In this document: positions 47,601-56,713 of the stretch, one piece after another | How positions within the stretch are numbered: the first letter of the stretch is position 1 | Layout: each line of letters opens with the position of its first letter | Assembly: GCA_947500385.1 (NCBI GenBank) | Contig: CANMSA010000025.1 | Coordinates: forward strand, 1-64,000 | Direction: 5' to 3' | DNA: 64,000 nt | DNA from: an uncultured Flavobacteriaceae bacterium | GTDB taxonomy: Bacteria > Bacteroidota > Bacteroidia > Flavobacteriales > Flavobacteriaceae | Notes under the pieces: model-generated | Seen by the model: only the letters and a program-made list of their open reading frames with translations | The model's database searches: none | What the model was told of the DNA's origin: nothing | Program-made: the position numbers and the translations under genes

Positions 47601-49238
47601 GAAGCTACTGACCGATTGTATATTGACAATATCCTAATAGAAGGGGAAGGGATCGAATACAGCAACACCGGTTCCATTCAGGTGGAGAGTGTAGAAGTAA
47701 ACCCCAGTACCCTGACTTTGGTCGAGGGGGAGACCTTTACGATTACGGATATCACCGTATTGCCCAACAATGCGCCTAATAAGAATACCTCTGTATCGAC
47801 CAATAGCTCATTGAATGTGTCGGTGAACGGGAAGGTGTTGACCGCCAACGCGTCGGGAAATGCTACCATAACCATTGCGAGCCAATCGAATCCCGGGGTG
47901 TTCGATACCATTGAAGTAACCGTTCAAGAACCGGCAGGTGCAGTAGTGAACATCCCGAATGGTACCTATAAGATTCAAAACAAATCTACGGGCAAGTTCA
48001 TACGATCCACCAATGCCAATGCCAATTCGAATCTAAGGGCCGATCGGAATAGTGGCGATGGGGATAACTTAAAATGGGTCAAGGTTGACGCTGGGAATGA
48101 CTATCTGTTTTTGGAAAGTGTGTTTGCCGATGATCGGCGCATTCGAGGAAGAAGTGCTCTTAATTCCAATGTAAGACAGTTCACTGCCACCAACAGCGCC
48201 AATAGATCTCAATGGATCGCAACGGACACCGGCGATGGGGATGGTTCGGTATTTTTGACCAACAGGGCAACCGATTACCAGATGCGACCCGCTTCCAGTT
48301 CGGCCACCAATCTCGTTTCAGGGGCTGCAGATAACGGTAGTTTGAACAAATGGGTATTTGTGCCGGCCGGCGGCGGGTCCAACACCGTTTCGGTAACCGG
48401 CGTAACGCTAACTCCGGCCAACGTGTCCTTGGATGTTGGTGCTGGACAGAACTTGACAGCCTCCGTCCTTCCCAGTAATGCGACCAACAGAAATGTAAGC
48501 TATAGCTCTTCAAATAATAGCGTTGCCACGGTGAACGCCAGTGGAAGGGTCTCGGCGGTAGCCGCAGGAAACGCTGTGATAACGGTAACGACGGCTGATG
48601 GCGGATTTACCGATACTACCAACGTAGTGGTAACTTCTTCCGGTGGAAGTGGGGGAAATGGCGATTGTAGCGCTACCAGTCCGGCAGGAAAGCCAAACCC
48701 TCCCTGTGAGGTGCGTGCCGAAGTATTGTCAACTACTAGCGTACGCTTGTTTTGGACCGACAACTCCAATAACGAGACCTTTTTTGATATTCAAAAACAA
48801 CGACAAGGAGATAGCTTTAGAGGCGGTGGAGTTCCCGATGGCGGGGCGAATACCACGTCCATCGACCTTACCGGTTTGGATGTCAGCGTAAGTTCTATCT
48901 ATACCTTTAGAATAAAAGCGGTCGGTGCCGCAGGAGGATCCGTATGGGTAGAGACCGATGCGGTAGACCTTTCCGTTGCAAATTTAAAGACCTCCCTGGG
49001 TACCGAAAACGGCACCGGCATTCGAATGTATCCAAATCCGGCAAAATCGCTCTTGTTCATTGTGAACAAAGAAGCGGCAAGATCCTACGATATTTTCGAT
49101 CTGACCGGAAGGTTGGTGAAATCCGGATCGCTCGATTCGTCAAAGGTTGAAACAAAAGTCAATGTTTCGGATTTGACTTCGGGATTATATTCGGTAAGAA
49201 TAGCGAACAAAACCTTCAAAATGCTTATTGAACGGTAA
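44685..49238 (+). CDS. Giant secreted beta-propeller protein with Ig-like, beta-trefoil, FN3 and T9SS domains
   Basis: About 1517 residues from the ATG at 44685, which starts the signal peptide MKKITSLLFFMGFCILSYG. Residues ~20-790 carry repeated BNR/sortilin-like propeller blades (SNDYGESWIYG, YYTTNGGASWQVSNW, SWDGGLSWRQT). Then come a beta-rich segment, an Ig-like Big_2 domain (47682-47930), a ricin/fascin-like beta-trefoil (47955-48360), a second Big_2 (48385-48640), an FN3-like domain (48710-48960) and a T9SS type A tail (MYPNPAKS ... LYSVRIA). The architecture suits glycan binding or hydrolysis at the surface; whether it is an enzyme is not known. A terminator follows. Confidence 0.8.
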   Translation: MKKITSLLFFMGFCILSYGQEPFWQSLNPGAGGRVQALSADDSDPGRLFFASDVEGFYLSNDYGESWIYGDKNRDLPSTFIQKAIGRGNKIYVGHGLGLSYSTDDGNSYQLVPQTKNLIISSIEIDPNNANNVYAGFGNQENNGTTRLYPWADFKTWNGGGEDYVKTNTPRSVYYTTNGGASWQVSNWAATPGDGRVYSIEVDPTNSNDVLMGNADGLYRSTNKASSWSRIDGPSGIDLQTCWGADFTPDGNFIYAIFRKNNFSRVFVKAYPNGSWQDVGKGPWSDFNNGNTSQPVHMWRPQVHQGSSASEHFVLFAQLTQNPANKLIEARYTVSGSTVSQGEYNIVFGYDDGRDIANGGVSYDIGWNPYRSGVRHNTYFPESWPANAQNPYERGVFAMSQQSFFKGDAANGNEDWKVINTGYTGNIGGQNFHRDRGAASTFTYDVAAYQNYMIQGQADNGVVESWDGGLSWRQTIMFQDPAGLTDAHGVEIIERPGGGRVVLVSASKGFGGGNRAEGAYFLYKDLDLSGPDGTNDGFEVIKTAATSSATAVGLPNSRIWQFHQDPNNLNRLYVGTEQGIYVCDNIFDLIDGGNTDFRDINGSNASGNTRSFVEGFAFEANSSNTIYYQCGTGVWRGVRSGTSYSWTQMTRGGDVGNGSQTNLLQRGGVASVSKGGNTYTYTVTRDDGLVRTNGNATVFEKVVLSQSDAVGVVGQPAWWSDFTAADERQVQIGDFVAVGDQLYVPLQKWEQFKIGYGVVRGTVQNNGDVVWEDWSADVEYPVVRQVKYYENSNGTGKILMATRGNGVAARKTNGQRGDAKPAIRDDIQLVLPPSEFPIFTDNFPARNLLWTGIDSDTSDVQTSPSTGQASEGASSQFVLGLTKSQPGDRPALVVSFDPIKATGGTLLIDIQGIGAAMNLINIKLLDKFNGSVDLTSLITAPSNRFETFRVPIEGGTLNPEEFNRIQIETFGNEATDRLYIDNILIEGEGIEYSNTGSIQVESVEVNPSTLTLVEGETFTITDITVLPNNAPNKNTSVSTNSSLNVSVNGKVLTANASGNATITIASQSNPGVFDTIEVTVQEPAGAVVNIPNGTYKIQNKSTGKFIRSTNANANSNLRADRNSGDGDNLKWVKVDAGNDYLFLESVFADDRRIRGRSALNSNVRQFTATNSANRSQWIATDTGDGDGSVFLTNRATDYQMRPASSSATNLVSGAADNGSLNKWVFVPAGGGSNTVSVTGVTLTPANVSLDVGAGQNLTASVLPSNATNRNVSYSSSNNSVATVNASGRVSAVAAGNAVITVTTADGGFTDTTNVVVTSSGGSGGNGDCSATSPAGKPNPPCEVRAEVLSTTSVRLFWTDNSNNETFFDIQKQRQGDSFRGGGVPDGGANTTSIDLTGLDVSVSSIYTFRIKAVGAAGGSVWVETDAVDLSVANLKTSLGTENGTGIRMYPNPAKSLLFIVNKEAARSYDIFDLTGRLVKSGSLDSSKVETKVNVSDLTSGLYSVRIANKTFKMLIER

Positions 49239-49269
49239 TGTGAATAAATCCTTCTTTTGTTAGTTAGGG

Positions 49270-49300
49270 GCCTTTCCCTTTGAAGGGAAGGGCTCTTTCG
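49270..49300 (+). terminator. Terminator after the propeller protein gene
   Basis: 9 bp stem GCCTTTCCC (49270-49278) with GGGAAGGGC (49285-49293), one T-G wobble, loop TTTGAA, then a short T-rich stretch TCTTTCG. Weak T-run, so moderate. Confidence 0.6.
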
Positions 49301-49412
49301 TTCGCGGTTCGAAAAGCACCTTTGATCTTTAAATTAAAAGGGATTCGTACAGAAACAAAGGGGGGGTAAAGTCCACAGATTAGTAGTATAAAAAGAAACA
49401 ACAGGCAACAAA

Positions 49413-50006
49413 ATGGATGAACCCATACCCTTGGCAAAGGCCATGCATTTCCAGAATACCTTAGAAGGCCATCAAATAGAAAAGACGGTAAGGACCGCCG
49501 CCGAACTTAAAGGTTTTTATGAAGACTCGAACGCACTGCGAAGCATGCATGCCCATACCATTATGTATGAAGTGGATAGCTATTTTCCAGTAAATTCAGG
49601 TACTGCAGGAGGCTTATTTTTTGGGATTACAAGGATACATCCCGGAAAGGTAGGGGATGAGTACTTTATGACAAAGGGGCATTTTCATAAAATGAAGGAT
49701 CGCGGGGAGTTTTATTGGGGAATGAAAGGCGAAGGTTTGCTTGTTCTTATGGATGAAGAGCGAAATACAAGGGCTGAGAAAGTTGGTCCCGGAAGCATAC
49801 ACTACATTCCTGGTTTTACGGCACACAGAGTTTGCAATACCGGAAAGGATACGTTGGTTTTTGGTGCCTGCTGGCCCTCCGATGCAGGTCACGATTACAC
49901 CACCATTTTGGAAAAAGGATTCTCGGTAAGGGTCATGGAAATTGGCGGAAAGGCGAAGTTGGTGGTCCCCGCTAACGAAAGAAGTTTGAAAAATGAACGG
50001 CTTTAG
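49413..50006 (+). CDS. Cupin-type glucose-6-phosphate isomerase
   Basis: 197 residues, cytoplasmic, a cupin-fold phosphoglucose isomerase as in Archaea. The metal ligands His90 and His92 (KGHFHK), Glu99 and His138 match the ligands of the Pyrococcus enzyme (His88, His90, Glu97, His136) offset by two. It interconverts glucose-6-phosphate and fructose-6-phosphate. First gene of a four-gene phosphosugar operon, overlapping the ROK kinase by 14 bases. Substrate preference among hexose phosphates could differ. Confidence 0.88.
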   Translation: MDEPIPLAKAMHFQNTLEGHQIEKTVRTAAELKGFYEDSNALRSMHAHTIMYEVDSYFPVNSGTAGGLFFGITRIHPGKVGDEYFMTKGHFHKMKDRGEFYWGMKGEGLLVLMDEERNTRAEKVGPGSIHYIPGFTAHRVCNTGKDTLVFGACWPSDAGHDYTTILEKGFSVRVMEIGGKAKLVVPANERSLKNERL

Positions 50007-50931
50007 TGTTGTTTTGGATGTAGGCGGTACCGAGGTAAAATCCGGACTCTTTTACAATGGCAAACTGTTGCATGGTGAAACGTTTAAGGCACCATCGCAA
50101 AAAGGATTGGAAGCAACACTCACCGCATTGGCCGCTGAAATAGATAGGTTGTTAGCCATTTACGCAGTTCACGGGGAATTGCGCGGCATTGCCCTGGCGA
50201 TGCCCGCTTTGGTAGATGTCAAAAAGTCGATGGTCGTTTCAACCAATGAAAAATACACAAGTTTAAAGGGGTACAGATTGGACACTTGGATCAGGGATAC
50301 TTGGAAAGTACCCAGTTTTGTGGATAACGATACGCGAATGGCCGTGGTAGGCGAATGGCAGTTTGGCGCGGGCAAGGGATTTGATGATGTGGTGATGATG
50401 ACATTGGGAACCGGGGTAGGAACGGCCGTCGTCACCGATGGAAGGATACTGCGGGGCAAACACTACCAGGCGGGCTGTCTCGGGGGGCACGTAACGGTGG
50501 ATATGTATGGGGATAAATGCAATTGCGGCAATATCGGCTGTGTGGAAGCGATGGCGGGCAGTTGGAATTTGAAGGAAAAAATCTCCCGGCATGCTGCCTA
50601 TTGCGCAAGCAAGTTAAGGAAGAGCCCACCCGATTTTTACAGTTTGTTCCGGGCTGCCAGGGAAGGGGATGTCCTTGCAATTGAAGTTCGTGACCATTGC
50701 TTGGAGGTATGGGCTTCTGGAATCATCAATTTAATACATGCTTACGATCCGGAGGTGGTGATTATGGGCGGCGGGGTTATGAACAGTAAGGAGGATGTTC
50801 TTCCCATAGTCATACAGAAAGTGCAGGAACGCGCATGGACCCCTTGGGGAGAAGTGAAAGTACTTGCTTCCGAGTTAAAAGAAAAAGCGGCCCTTTATGG
50901 GCTCAATTATTGTTTGCAACAAACCATTTGA
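49993..50931 (+). CDS. ROK family sugar kinase
   Basis: 312 residues. N-terminal ATP site DVGGTEVKSG, and the ROK signature CNCGNIGCVEAMAG (residues ~176-189), which binds a structural zinc. A second glycine motif GGGVMNSKED is near the C-terminus. ROK proteins of this length with no N-terminal helix-turn-helix are hexokinases (glucose, mannose, fructose, N-acetylmannosamine). Overlaps the upstream isomerase by 14 bases and is 3 bases before the mannose-6-phosphate isomerase, so mannose is the favoured substrate. Confidence 0.88.
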   Translation: MNGFSVVLDVGGTEVKSGLFYNGKLLHGETFKAPSQKGLEATLTALAAEIDRLLAIYAVHGELRGIALAMPALVDVKKSMVVSTNEKYTSLKGYRLDTWIRDTWKVPSFVDNDTRMAVVGEWQFGAGKGFDDVVMMTLGTGVGTAVVTDGRILRGKHYQAGCLGGHVTVDMYGDKCNCGNIGCVEAMAGSWNLKEKISRHAAYCASKLRKSPPDFYSLFRAAREGDVLAIEVRDHCLEVWASGIINLIHAYDPEVVIMGGGVMNSKEDVLPIVIQKVQERAWTPWGEVKVLASELKEKAALYGLNYCLQQTI

Positions 50932-50934
50932 TAT

Positions 50935-52695
50935 ATGGGCAAAAAGCTGAAAAAAGTGATTAACTACGATAGGGAACCCGTAATTGTTTTGGATTCGGAA
51001 ACCCCTTTTTGGAGCGGTTGGAAAACCATTTGCGAACACATAGGCAACTTGGTGCATACCGAAAAAGAAGACGCGATAGTGGTAGTAGAACTATATCCCG
51101 GGGCTCCTATGGCGGAAGTGCTCCAAGCCTTTAAAGAAGAATTCAAAGAAGGTGTTTTTTCGACCGATATGGCCATGAAGTCGTCTGCCGAAATTGAGGA
51201 AATGCTACAGGATGAGATAACCGATGACCCTATTTTTGGAAAGATTACCGGTCATGACTTGATCGATTTTTTTGATGAGCATAAAAGGGCCCAAATGCAA
51301 GAAGAAGTATCGCAGCGAAACGGGCTGTCTTTCATTGTCGGTTCCGGGGCTTCGCTTCTTTGCGAAGACGCGGTGCTTACGCTATATGTTGATATGGCCC
51401 GCTGGGAAATTCAACAGCGTTTTCGTTCTAATGATACATCAAATTTAGGGGCGTTCAACTGGAAAGAAAAAGCTTCGCTACAATACAAACGTGCTTTTTT
51501 TGTAGACTGGCGGGTTGGTGATACGCATAAAAAGCACCTCTTGCCCTCCGCCGCCTTCCTGATTGATGCCAATAAAAAAAATTGTCCGGTTATGATCTGT
51601 AAAAGGGATTGGGAGGCTGCCTTGCAACATGCGGCTACACGCCCTTTTAGATTGGTTCCTTTTTTTGACCCCGGTCCTTGGGGCGGGCAGTGGATGAAGG
51701 CCAATTGTGGCTTGGATGCCTCGGTAACGAATTACGCTTGGTGCTTTGACGGTGTTCCGGAGGAAAACAGTTTGCTTTTTAAGATCGGCGATACCATTTT
51801 TGAAACGCCTGCCATGAACTTGGTCTTATTTCAACCTATCGAATTATTGGGCGCGCACGTATTTCAACGATTTGGCACTGAGTTTCCGATACGTTTTGAT
51901 TTGTTGGATACTATGAGTGGGGGCAACCTCAGTTTGCAAGTACACCCTACCGACGATTTTATCAAAAAGGAATTTAGGATGGGATATACGCAGGACGAAA
52001 GCTACTATGTTTTGGATGCGGCTCCAGGTGCACAGGTATATCTAGGATTAAAGGAAAATGCATCCGTCCCGGAAATGGAACAGGAACTCTACCTCGCCCA
52101 AAACGGAGAGAACACTTTTGAAGCAGAGCAGTATGTTTCCAAATGGCCGGCCAAAAAACATGACCATTTTTTGATTCCGGCAGGTACCGTCCACTGCTCG
52201 GGCAAGGATACCATGGTGCTTGAAATCAGTGCCACCCCTTATATTTTCACCTTTAAACTCTGGGATTGGGACCGATTGGGCCTAGATGGTCTTCCCAGAC
52301 CTATTAATATAGAACGGGGAATGCAGGTGCTCAATACAGACTATAGGGAAGGCTTCGTGGGGCTGGAATTGGTGAATGCCGTTTCGTCTATAGCTGAAGG
52401 TGATGGTTGGAAAGAAGAGCGCACCGGGCTGCATGCGTCACAGTTTATAGAAACCCGTCGACATTGGTTTACGAAAAGGGTAGCACATCATACGAACAAG
52501 GGGGTCAATGTGCTCAATCTCGTGGAAGGCGAAGAAGCGATTGTAGAAAGTCCGGATCACCTTTTTGAACCAATGGTTGTGCATTATACGGAAACCTTTA
52601 TAATACCGGCCGCAATAGGGGCATATACAATTCGCCCTTACGGTGCGAGTGCCGGATTGCAATGCGCCACCCTAAAAGCATTTGTGAGAGCATAA
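50935..52695 (+). CDS. Class I mannose-6-phosphate isomerase with N-terminal kinase-like domain
   Basis: 586 residues. Residues ~1-230 look like a degenerate nucleoside-kinase-type domain (LTLYVDMARWEIQQRF near 148-163) that has lost a clear P-loop. Residues ~250-586 are a class I mannose-6-phosphate isomerase: GGQWMK, the zinc-site SLQVHP (~332-337), HDHFLIPAGTVHCSG and a FKLWDWDR segment. It interconverts mannose-6-phosphate and fructose-6-phosphate. Follows the ROK kinase by 3 bases. The role of the N-terminal half is unknown. Confidence 0.85.
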   Translation: MGKKLKKVINYDREPVIVLDSETPFWSGWKTICEHIGNLVHTEKEDAIVVVELYPGAPMAEVLQAFKEEFKEGVFSTDMAMKSSAEIEEMLQDEITDDPIFGKITGHDLIDFFDEHKRAQMQEEVSQRNGLSFIVGSGASLLCEDAVLTLYVDMARWEIQQRFRSNDTSNLGAFNWKEKASLQYKRAFFVDWRVGDTHKKHLLPSAAFLIDANKKNCPVMICKRDWEAALQHAATRPFRLVPFFDPGPWGGQWMKANCGLDASVTNYAWCFDGVPEENSLLFKIGDTIFETPAMNLVLFQPIELLGAHVFQRFGTEFPIRFDLLDTMSGGNLSLQVHPTDDFIKKEFRMGYTQDESYYVLDAAPGAQVYLGLKENASVPEMEQELYLAQNGENTFEAEQYVSKWPAKKHDHFLIPAGTVHCSGKDTMVLEISATPYIFTFKLWDWDRLGLDGLPRPINIERGMQVLNTDYREGFVGLELVNAVSSIAEGDGWKEERTGLHASQFIETRRHWFTKRVAHHTNKGVNVLNLVEGEEAIVESPDHLFEPMVVHYTETFIIPAAIGAYTIRPYGASAGLQCATLKAFVRA

Positions 52696-52713
52696 CCCTT
52701 TACATACAAATCA

Positions 52714-53106
52714 ATGAAATACAATACCAAACCTATTCCACAGGATAAACCACTTACGAAGATGGTGAAACGGCCCTGGGGGTCCTTTAGACAGTTTGCA
52801 CATAACCAAGAGGTCACTGTAAGTCTTATGACAGTTCTGCCGGGCCAACGGCTCAGTCTTCAGTCCCATACGGGAAGGGCGGAGCTGTGGATAGTGTTGG
52901 ATGAAGGCGCCCGTGTTCAAAACGGCAATACGATAAAAGAATACCATGTAGGCGATGAAATTTGGATACAGGTGAATGAAAAACACCGTCTTTCTTGTGC
53001 AGGCGATATGCCGGTAAGGGTACTGGAAGTGGCTTTTGGAAATTGGCAACAAGAGGATATCGAGCGGTATGAAGATGATTACCAAAGGGGTGGCGGTCAA
53101 AAATAG
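52714..53106 (+). CDS. Cupin phosphomannose isomerase-like protein (type II domain)
   Basis: 130 residues equal to the C-terminal cupin of type II phosphomannose isomerase / mannose-1-phosphate guanylyltransferase: RPWGSFRQF start, LQSHTGRAELWIVLDEGARV with the metal-site His and Glu, HRLSCAGD, then FGNWQQEDIERYEDDYQR. The nucleotidyltransferase half is missing, so it may be an isomerase or a binding protein. Last gene of the operon, 18 bases after the previous stop. Confidence 0.8.
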   Translation: MKYNTKPIPQDKPLTKMVKRPWGSFRQFAHNQEVTVSLMTVLPGQRLSLQSHTGRAELWIVLDEGARVQNGNTIKEYHVGDEIWIQVNEKHRLSCAGDMPVRVLEVAFGNWQQEDIERYEDDYQRGGGQK

Positions 53107-53580
53107 TTCGTACCGCTTCTGAGCAAAGTTTCAAAGGAGCCATCGATAACTATACTATAAAGTTAGACAACTTTTTATCGGATCCAAACTTGTTTGTTAG
53201 TGAAGGGCCTTGATGATTTTTGTCTTAAGGTCCTTCTATAAATCAGAAATCGTTAAACACTTTGGTTAAAAATCCGTTTATGATAGTTGAACAAAACGTT
53301 AAGATATGGTCAGGTCGTATTTCGGGGTAAAACGGACTTAAAACGGCATAAAATCGCTGTTATTTTTTAAAATAGAATAAATCAGGAGTATTTTGACACT
53401 CTAAAAGTGGGATTTAAGTTTAAAATTGTGAAAAAAATAGACTAATCACTTTAGGCAAATGAAAAAATACGATTAAGGTTTCGCTTAAATTTAAAATAAT
53501 TTTACAAAATATTAACGATTTTGTTTAGCGACTCCACATAAACGAAATAGCAATCACTTTACTAACTAATTCAATTCATT
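53107..53580. other. Intergenic region before susC, with a stem-loop
   Basis: 474 bases, AT-rich, no gene seen. A 12 bp imperfect stem at 53202-53213 and 53225-53236 (arms GAAGGGCCTTGA and TTAAGGTCCTTC, two wobble pairs, 11-base loop) has no T-run; it may be an RNA structure or a weak terminator. No clear TAnnTTTG -7 box was found before susC. Confidence 0.4.
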
Positions 53581-56500
53581 ATGATCAAAAACCACTTTTA
53601 TCTGTGGGCGGCATCCTTTAAAAAAGGCGTATTGTTCCAATCCGTTGGTGTGCTGTCTATGTTCATTTGTATGGGGGCCTATGACCTCCATGCCGGTGAA
53701 ATTGAAAATGACCGGTACTTGAAAGGGGACATACTGGTACAAAATACGATTACGGGAACTGTGACCGACGAGACGGGCGGTCCACTACCGGGGGCAAGTA
53801 TCGTTGTTAAGGGAACAACGAACGGTACACAAACCGATTTTGATGGAAACTTTTCCATAGAGGCGGCCAGCGACGCCACATTGGTCATCAGCTATATAGG
53901 ATATGCGACGCAAGAGATTGCCGTAAACGGACAGTCTGTGGTGAACGTAAACATGGTTGAAGGGGCCAATCAACTCGAAGAAGTAATCTTGGTTGGTTAT
54001 GGTACTCAAAGTAGGGTTTCTGTGACCAATGCGATTTCATCTGTTACCAGTGCAGAATTGGTTGAAACACCAACAATTAGTGTAGCACAGTCATTACAGG
54101 GTCGTGCTTCTGGGGTACAAGTCACCAATACTGGAGGACCTGGTTCTAATCCGCTTATCACCATACGAGGCCTCGGTACATTCGGAAATGGAACCCCACT
54201 TATCGTGGTAGATGGAATTCCGACTGGTGCCTTAAATAGTATACCAACAGAATCAATTGAGTCTGTAGACGTGTTGAAAGACGCCTCCAGTACTGCAATA
54301 TATGGTTCTAGGGGCTCGAACGGGGTTATTCTCATTACCACAAAAGGGGGTAAAAAAGGAAAACCGGTTTTTAAGTTTAGTACTTCGGCAGGTTTGGCAA
54401 ATAATACAAAAACCTTGGACGTCTTGAATGCCGACCAATACAGAGAATATGCCGCAAGTTCCTATGATGCCGACCCTGTTGCTGACGGCGTCCAGATTTA
54501 TCAAGGGTTACAGCCTGGTAATTTTGACCCAAATGTCAGTACCAATTGGCAAGATGAGATCTTTAGAACAGGAGTCTGGCAAAATTATGATTTGGAAGCC
54601 TCTGGGGGAACTGAAAATGCTACCTATAGTGTTCGAACCGGATTTTTAGAACAAGAAGGTACACTTTTGAACTCTGATTTTAAAAGATACTCTTTAGGGG
54701 TGAATACGAGTGTCAATGTAACTGATAAGTTTACTATTGGCCAAACGCTAAACATTGGTTTGTCAGATAATAACAACATACAACAAGCTGGTAGCGGCTC
54801 GGTTTTGGTTAATGCGTTGAGAATGACACCAACGGTGCCTGTTTTTGATAGTGCTACCAATTTCTTTTCTGAAATCACGACCAATTTCGATGGGCAGGAT
54901 GCAGAAAACCCGGTACGAATTTTAAGTAATGGCAGCGCGTTAACCCAAACTACTTCCATTTTAGGTTCTTTGTTCGCGTCTTACGAGATATTTGAGGGTT
55001 TAACGTATCGTTTCACGCTTGGTGTGGACCATTCGAATTCTAATTTTAATGGTTTCAATAAGTCTATACCGACAGGCTCTAGACAACGCTTGTTTTCAGA
55101 AACACGTAAAAATAGAAATCGGTTTTTGGGAACAGTGTTGACCAATACGCTGAACTATAAAAAGACAATAAATAACCTGCATGGGATTGACATTCTTGCG
55201 GGATACGAAAGAAACAAGGCAAATTTTGAAACGGTTCAAACCTTTACGCAAAATACACTCACTGATGTTATTGAAGAGCTTAACCCGGGAGATGTTAGGA
55301 ATGTGAGTAGTTTTAGCAACGAAAACATACTGCAATCGGTATTCGGTAGAATTAGTTATGACTACGACAAGACCTTTCTGATTTCGGCGACTATGAGAGC
55401 AGATGGGTCCTCAAGATTTGGAGCAAACAATCGATGGGGTTATTTTCCCTCGGTATCAGGTGGTGTAAACCTCGCGAACTTAGGGTTTTTAAGCGAGAAT
55501 GAAACCATTTCTACGCTTAAGTTAAGAGGTAGTTGGGGATTAACCGGAAACCAAAATATTGGGGACTATTTATTCGCAGCTGGTATTCGTACCGACATAA
55601 GTTATGTAATCGATGGGGGGCTGGTGAGCGGAACTATTCCCTCTAGAACTCCAAATCCAGATTTAAAATGGGAAGAGTTGAGTACGGTCAATATAGGGGC
55701 TGATATTGGTTTATTTAATAATGCTTTGACCATTGCAGCTGAATACTATGTTAACAAAAGTGATGGCCTTTTGGTCGCGGTGCCGGTTATTGGGTCCGAT
55801 GGAAGTATTCAAAACTCGGAAACAAAAAACGTAGGTGGAACAGAAACCAAGGGATTTGATTTAACCCTGGGGTATAATAAATCGAATGGGGATTTCAATT
55901 GGGGTGTTAATTTTAATCTGGGGGCATATAGTTCCGAGGTTACCTCTTTGGGAGCAACTGAAGCGGTTTTTAATGGAAACTACTTTCAACAGAATCACAA
56001 TAGACTTTTTGTCGGCGAGCCATTACTTCATTTCTTTGGTTTTAAAACCGATGGAATTTTTCAAAATGATGCAGAAGTATCGGCACACGCTACTCAAAAT
56101 GCTGCTGCACCAGGAAACATTAGATATGCCGATTTAAACGGTGACGGTGAGATTAATGGAGATGATAGAACGATAATCGGAAATCCCAACCCGGATTTAA
56201 CGGCAAACCTCGATTTTAATTTTAGTTATAAAGGTTTTGATGCCTCTATTTTCTTGAACGGGGTGTATGGAAATGATATTTACAATGGTAATCGTTACAA
56301 TTTGGAACAACAGGCAAGACTTTTTAACGTGAGTACGGACATTTTAAATCGTTGGTCGCCTTCAAATCCGTCTGCTACGATACCTGCGGCAACACCGGGT
56401 TTTACAGGAAACGAAGATGTTTCTGATCGTTTTGTAGAGGATGGTAGTTTTACCCGTTTAAGAAGTGTTACCTTAGGGTATACATTTAAAGAAAATGTAT

Positions 56501-56703
56501 TGGAAAAGCTCATAAATGCCCCTATAAGTAAGGTTAGAATTTACCTGACAGGTCAAAACCTAGCTACCTTTACTGATTATTCAGGATACGATCCAGAAGT
56601 AGTGCCTATTACAACTGGTGGTACCGTAACGGCACTTGGTCTTGATCAAGGTAACTATCCGCAACCAAGAACCATAATAGCCGGACTTCAAGTTCAATTT
56701 TAA
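53581..56703 (+). CDS. SusC-like TonB-dependent outer membrane transporter
   Basis: 1040 residues. An N-terminal signal is followed by a carboxypeptidase-regulatory-like domain (GTVTDETGGPLPGASIVVKG, about 59-78), the plug with EEVILVGYGTQ and a TIRGLGTFGNGTPLIVVDGI segment, and a 22-strand barrel ending in an aromatic Phe (GLQVQF). It imports oligosaccharides across the outer membrane with energy from TonB. Directly followed by SusD (10-base gap). Glycan not determined by sequence; the neighbours suggest mannose-containing oligosaccharides. Confidence 0.95.
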   Translation: MIKNHFYLWAASFKKGVLFQSVGVLSMFICMGAYDLHAGEIENDRYLKGDILVQNTITGTVTDETGGPLPGASIVVKGTTNGTQTDFDGNFSIEAASDATLVISYIGYATQEIAVNGQSVVNVNMVEGANQLEEVILVGYGTQSRVSVTNAISSVTSAELVETPTISVAQSLQGRASGVQVTNTGGPGSNPLITIRGLGTFGNGTPLIVVDGIPTGALNSIPTESIESVDVLKDASSTAIYGSRGSNGVILITTKGGKKGKPVFKFSTSAGLANNTKTLDVLNADQYREYAASSYDADPVADGVQIYQGLQPGNFDPNVSTNWQDEIFRTGVWQNYDLEASGGTENATYSVRTGFLEQEGTLLNSDFKRYSLGVNTSVNVTDKFTIGQTLNIGLSDNNNIQQAGSGSVLVNALRMTPTVPVFDSATNFFSEITTNFDGQDAENPVRILSNGSALTQTTSILGSLFASYEIFEGLTYRFTLGVDHSNSNFNGFNKSIPTGSRQRLFSETRKNRNRFLGTVLTNTLNYKKTINNLHGIDILAGYERNKANFETVQTFTQNTLTDVIEELNPGDVRNVSSFSNENILQSVFGRISYDYDKTFLISATMRADGSSRFGANNRWGYFPSVSGGVNLANLGFLSENETISTLKLRGSWGLTGNQNIGDYLFAAGIRTDISYVIDGGLVSGTIPSRTPNPDLKWEELSTVNIGADIGLFNNALTIAAEYYVNKSDGLLVAVPVIGSDGSIQNSETKNVGGTETKGFDLTLGYNKSNGDFNWGVNFNLGAYSSEVTSLGATEAVFNGNYFQQNHNRLFVGEPLLHFFGFKTDGIFQNDAEVSAHATQNAAAPGNIRYADLNGDGEINGDDRTIIGNPNPDLTANLDFNFSYKGFDASIFLNGVYGNDIYNGNRYNLEQQARLFNVSTDILNRWSPSNPSATIPAATPGFTGNEDVSDRFVEDGSFTRLRSVTLGYTFKENVLEKLINAPISKVRIYLTGQNLATFTDYSGYDPEVVPITTGGTVTALGLDQGNYPQPRTIIAGLQVQF

Positions 56704-56713
56704 AAAAGAAGTT

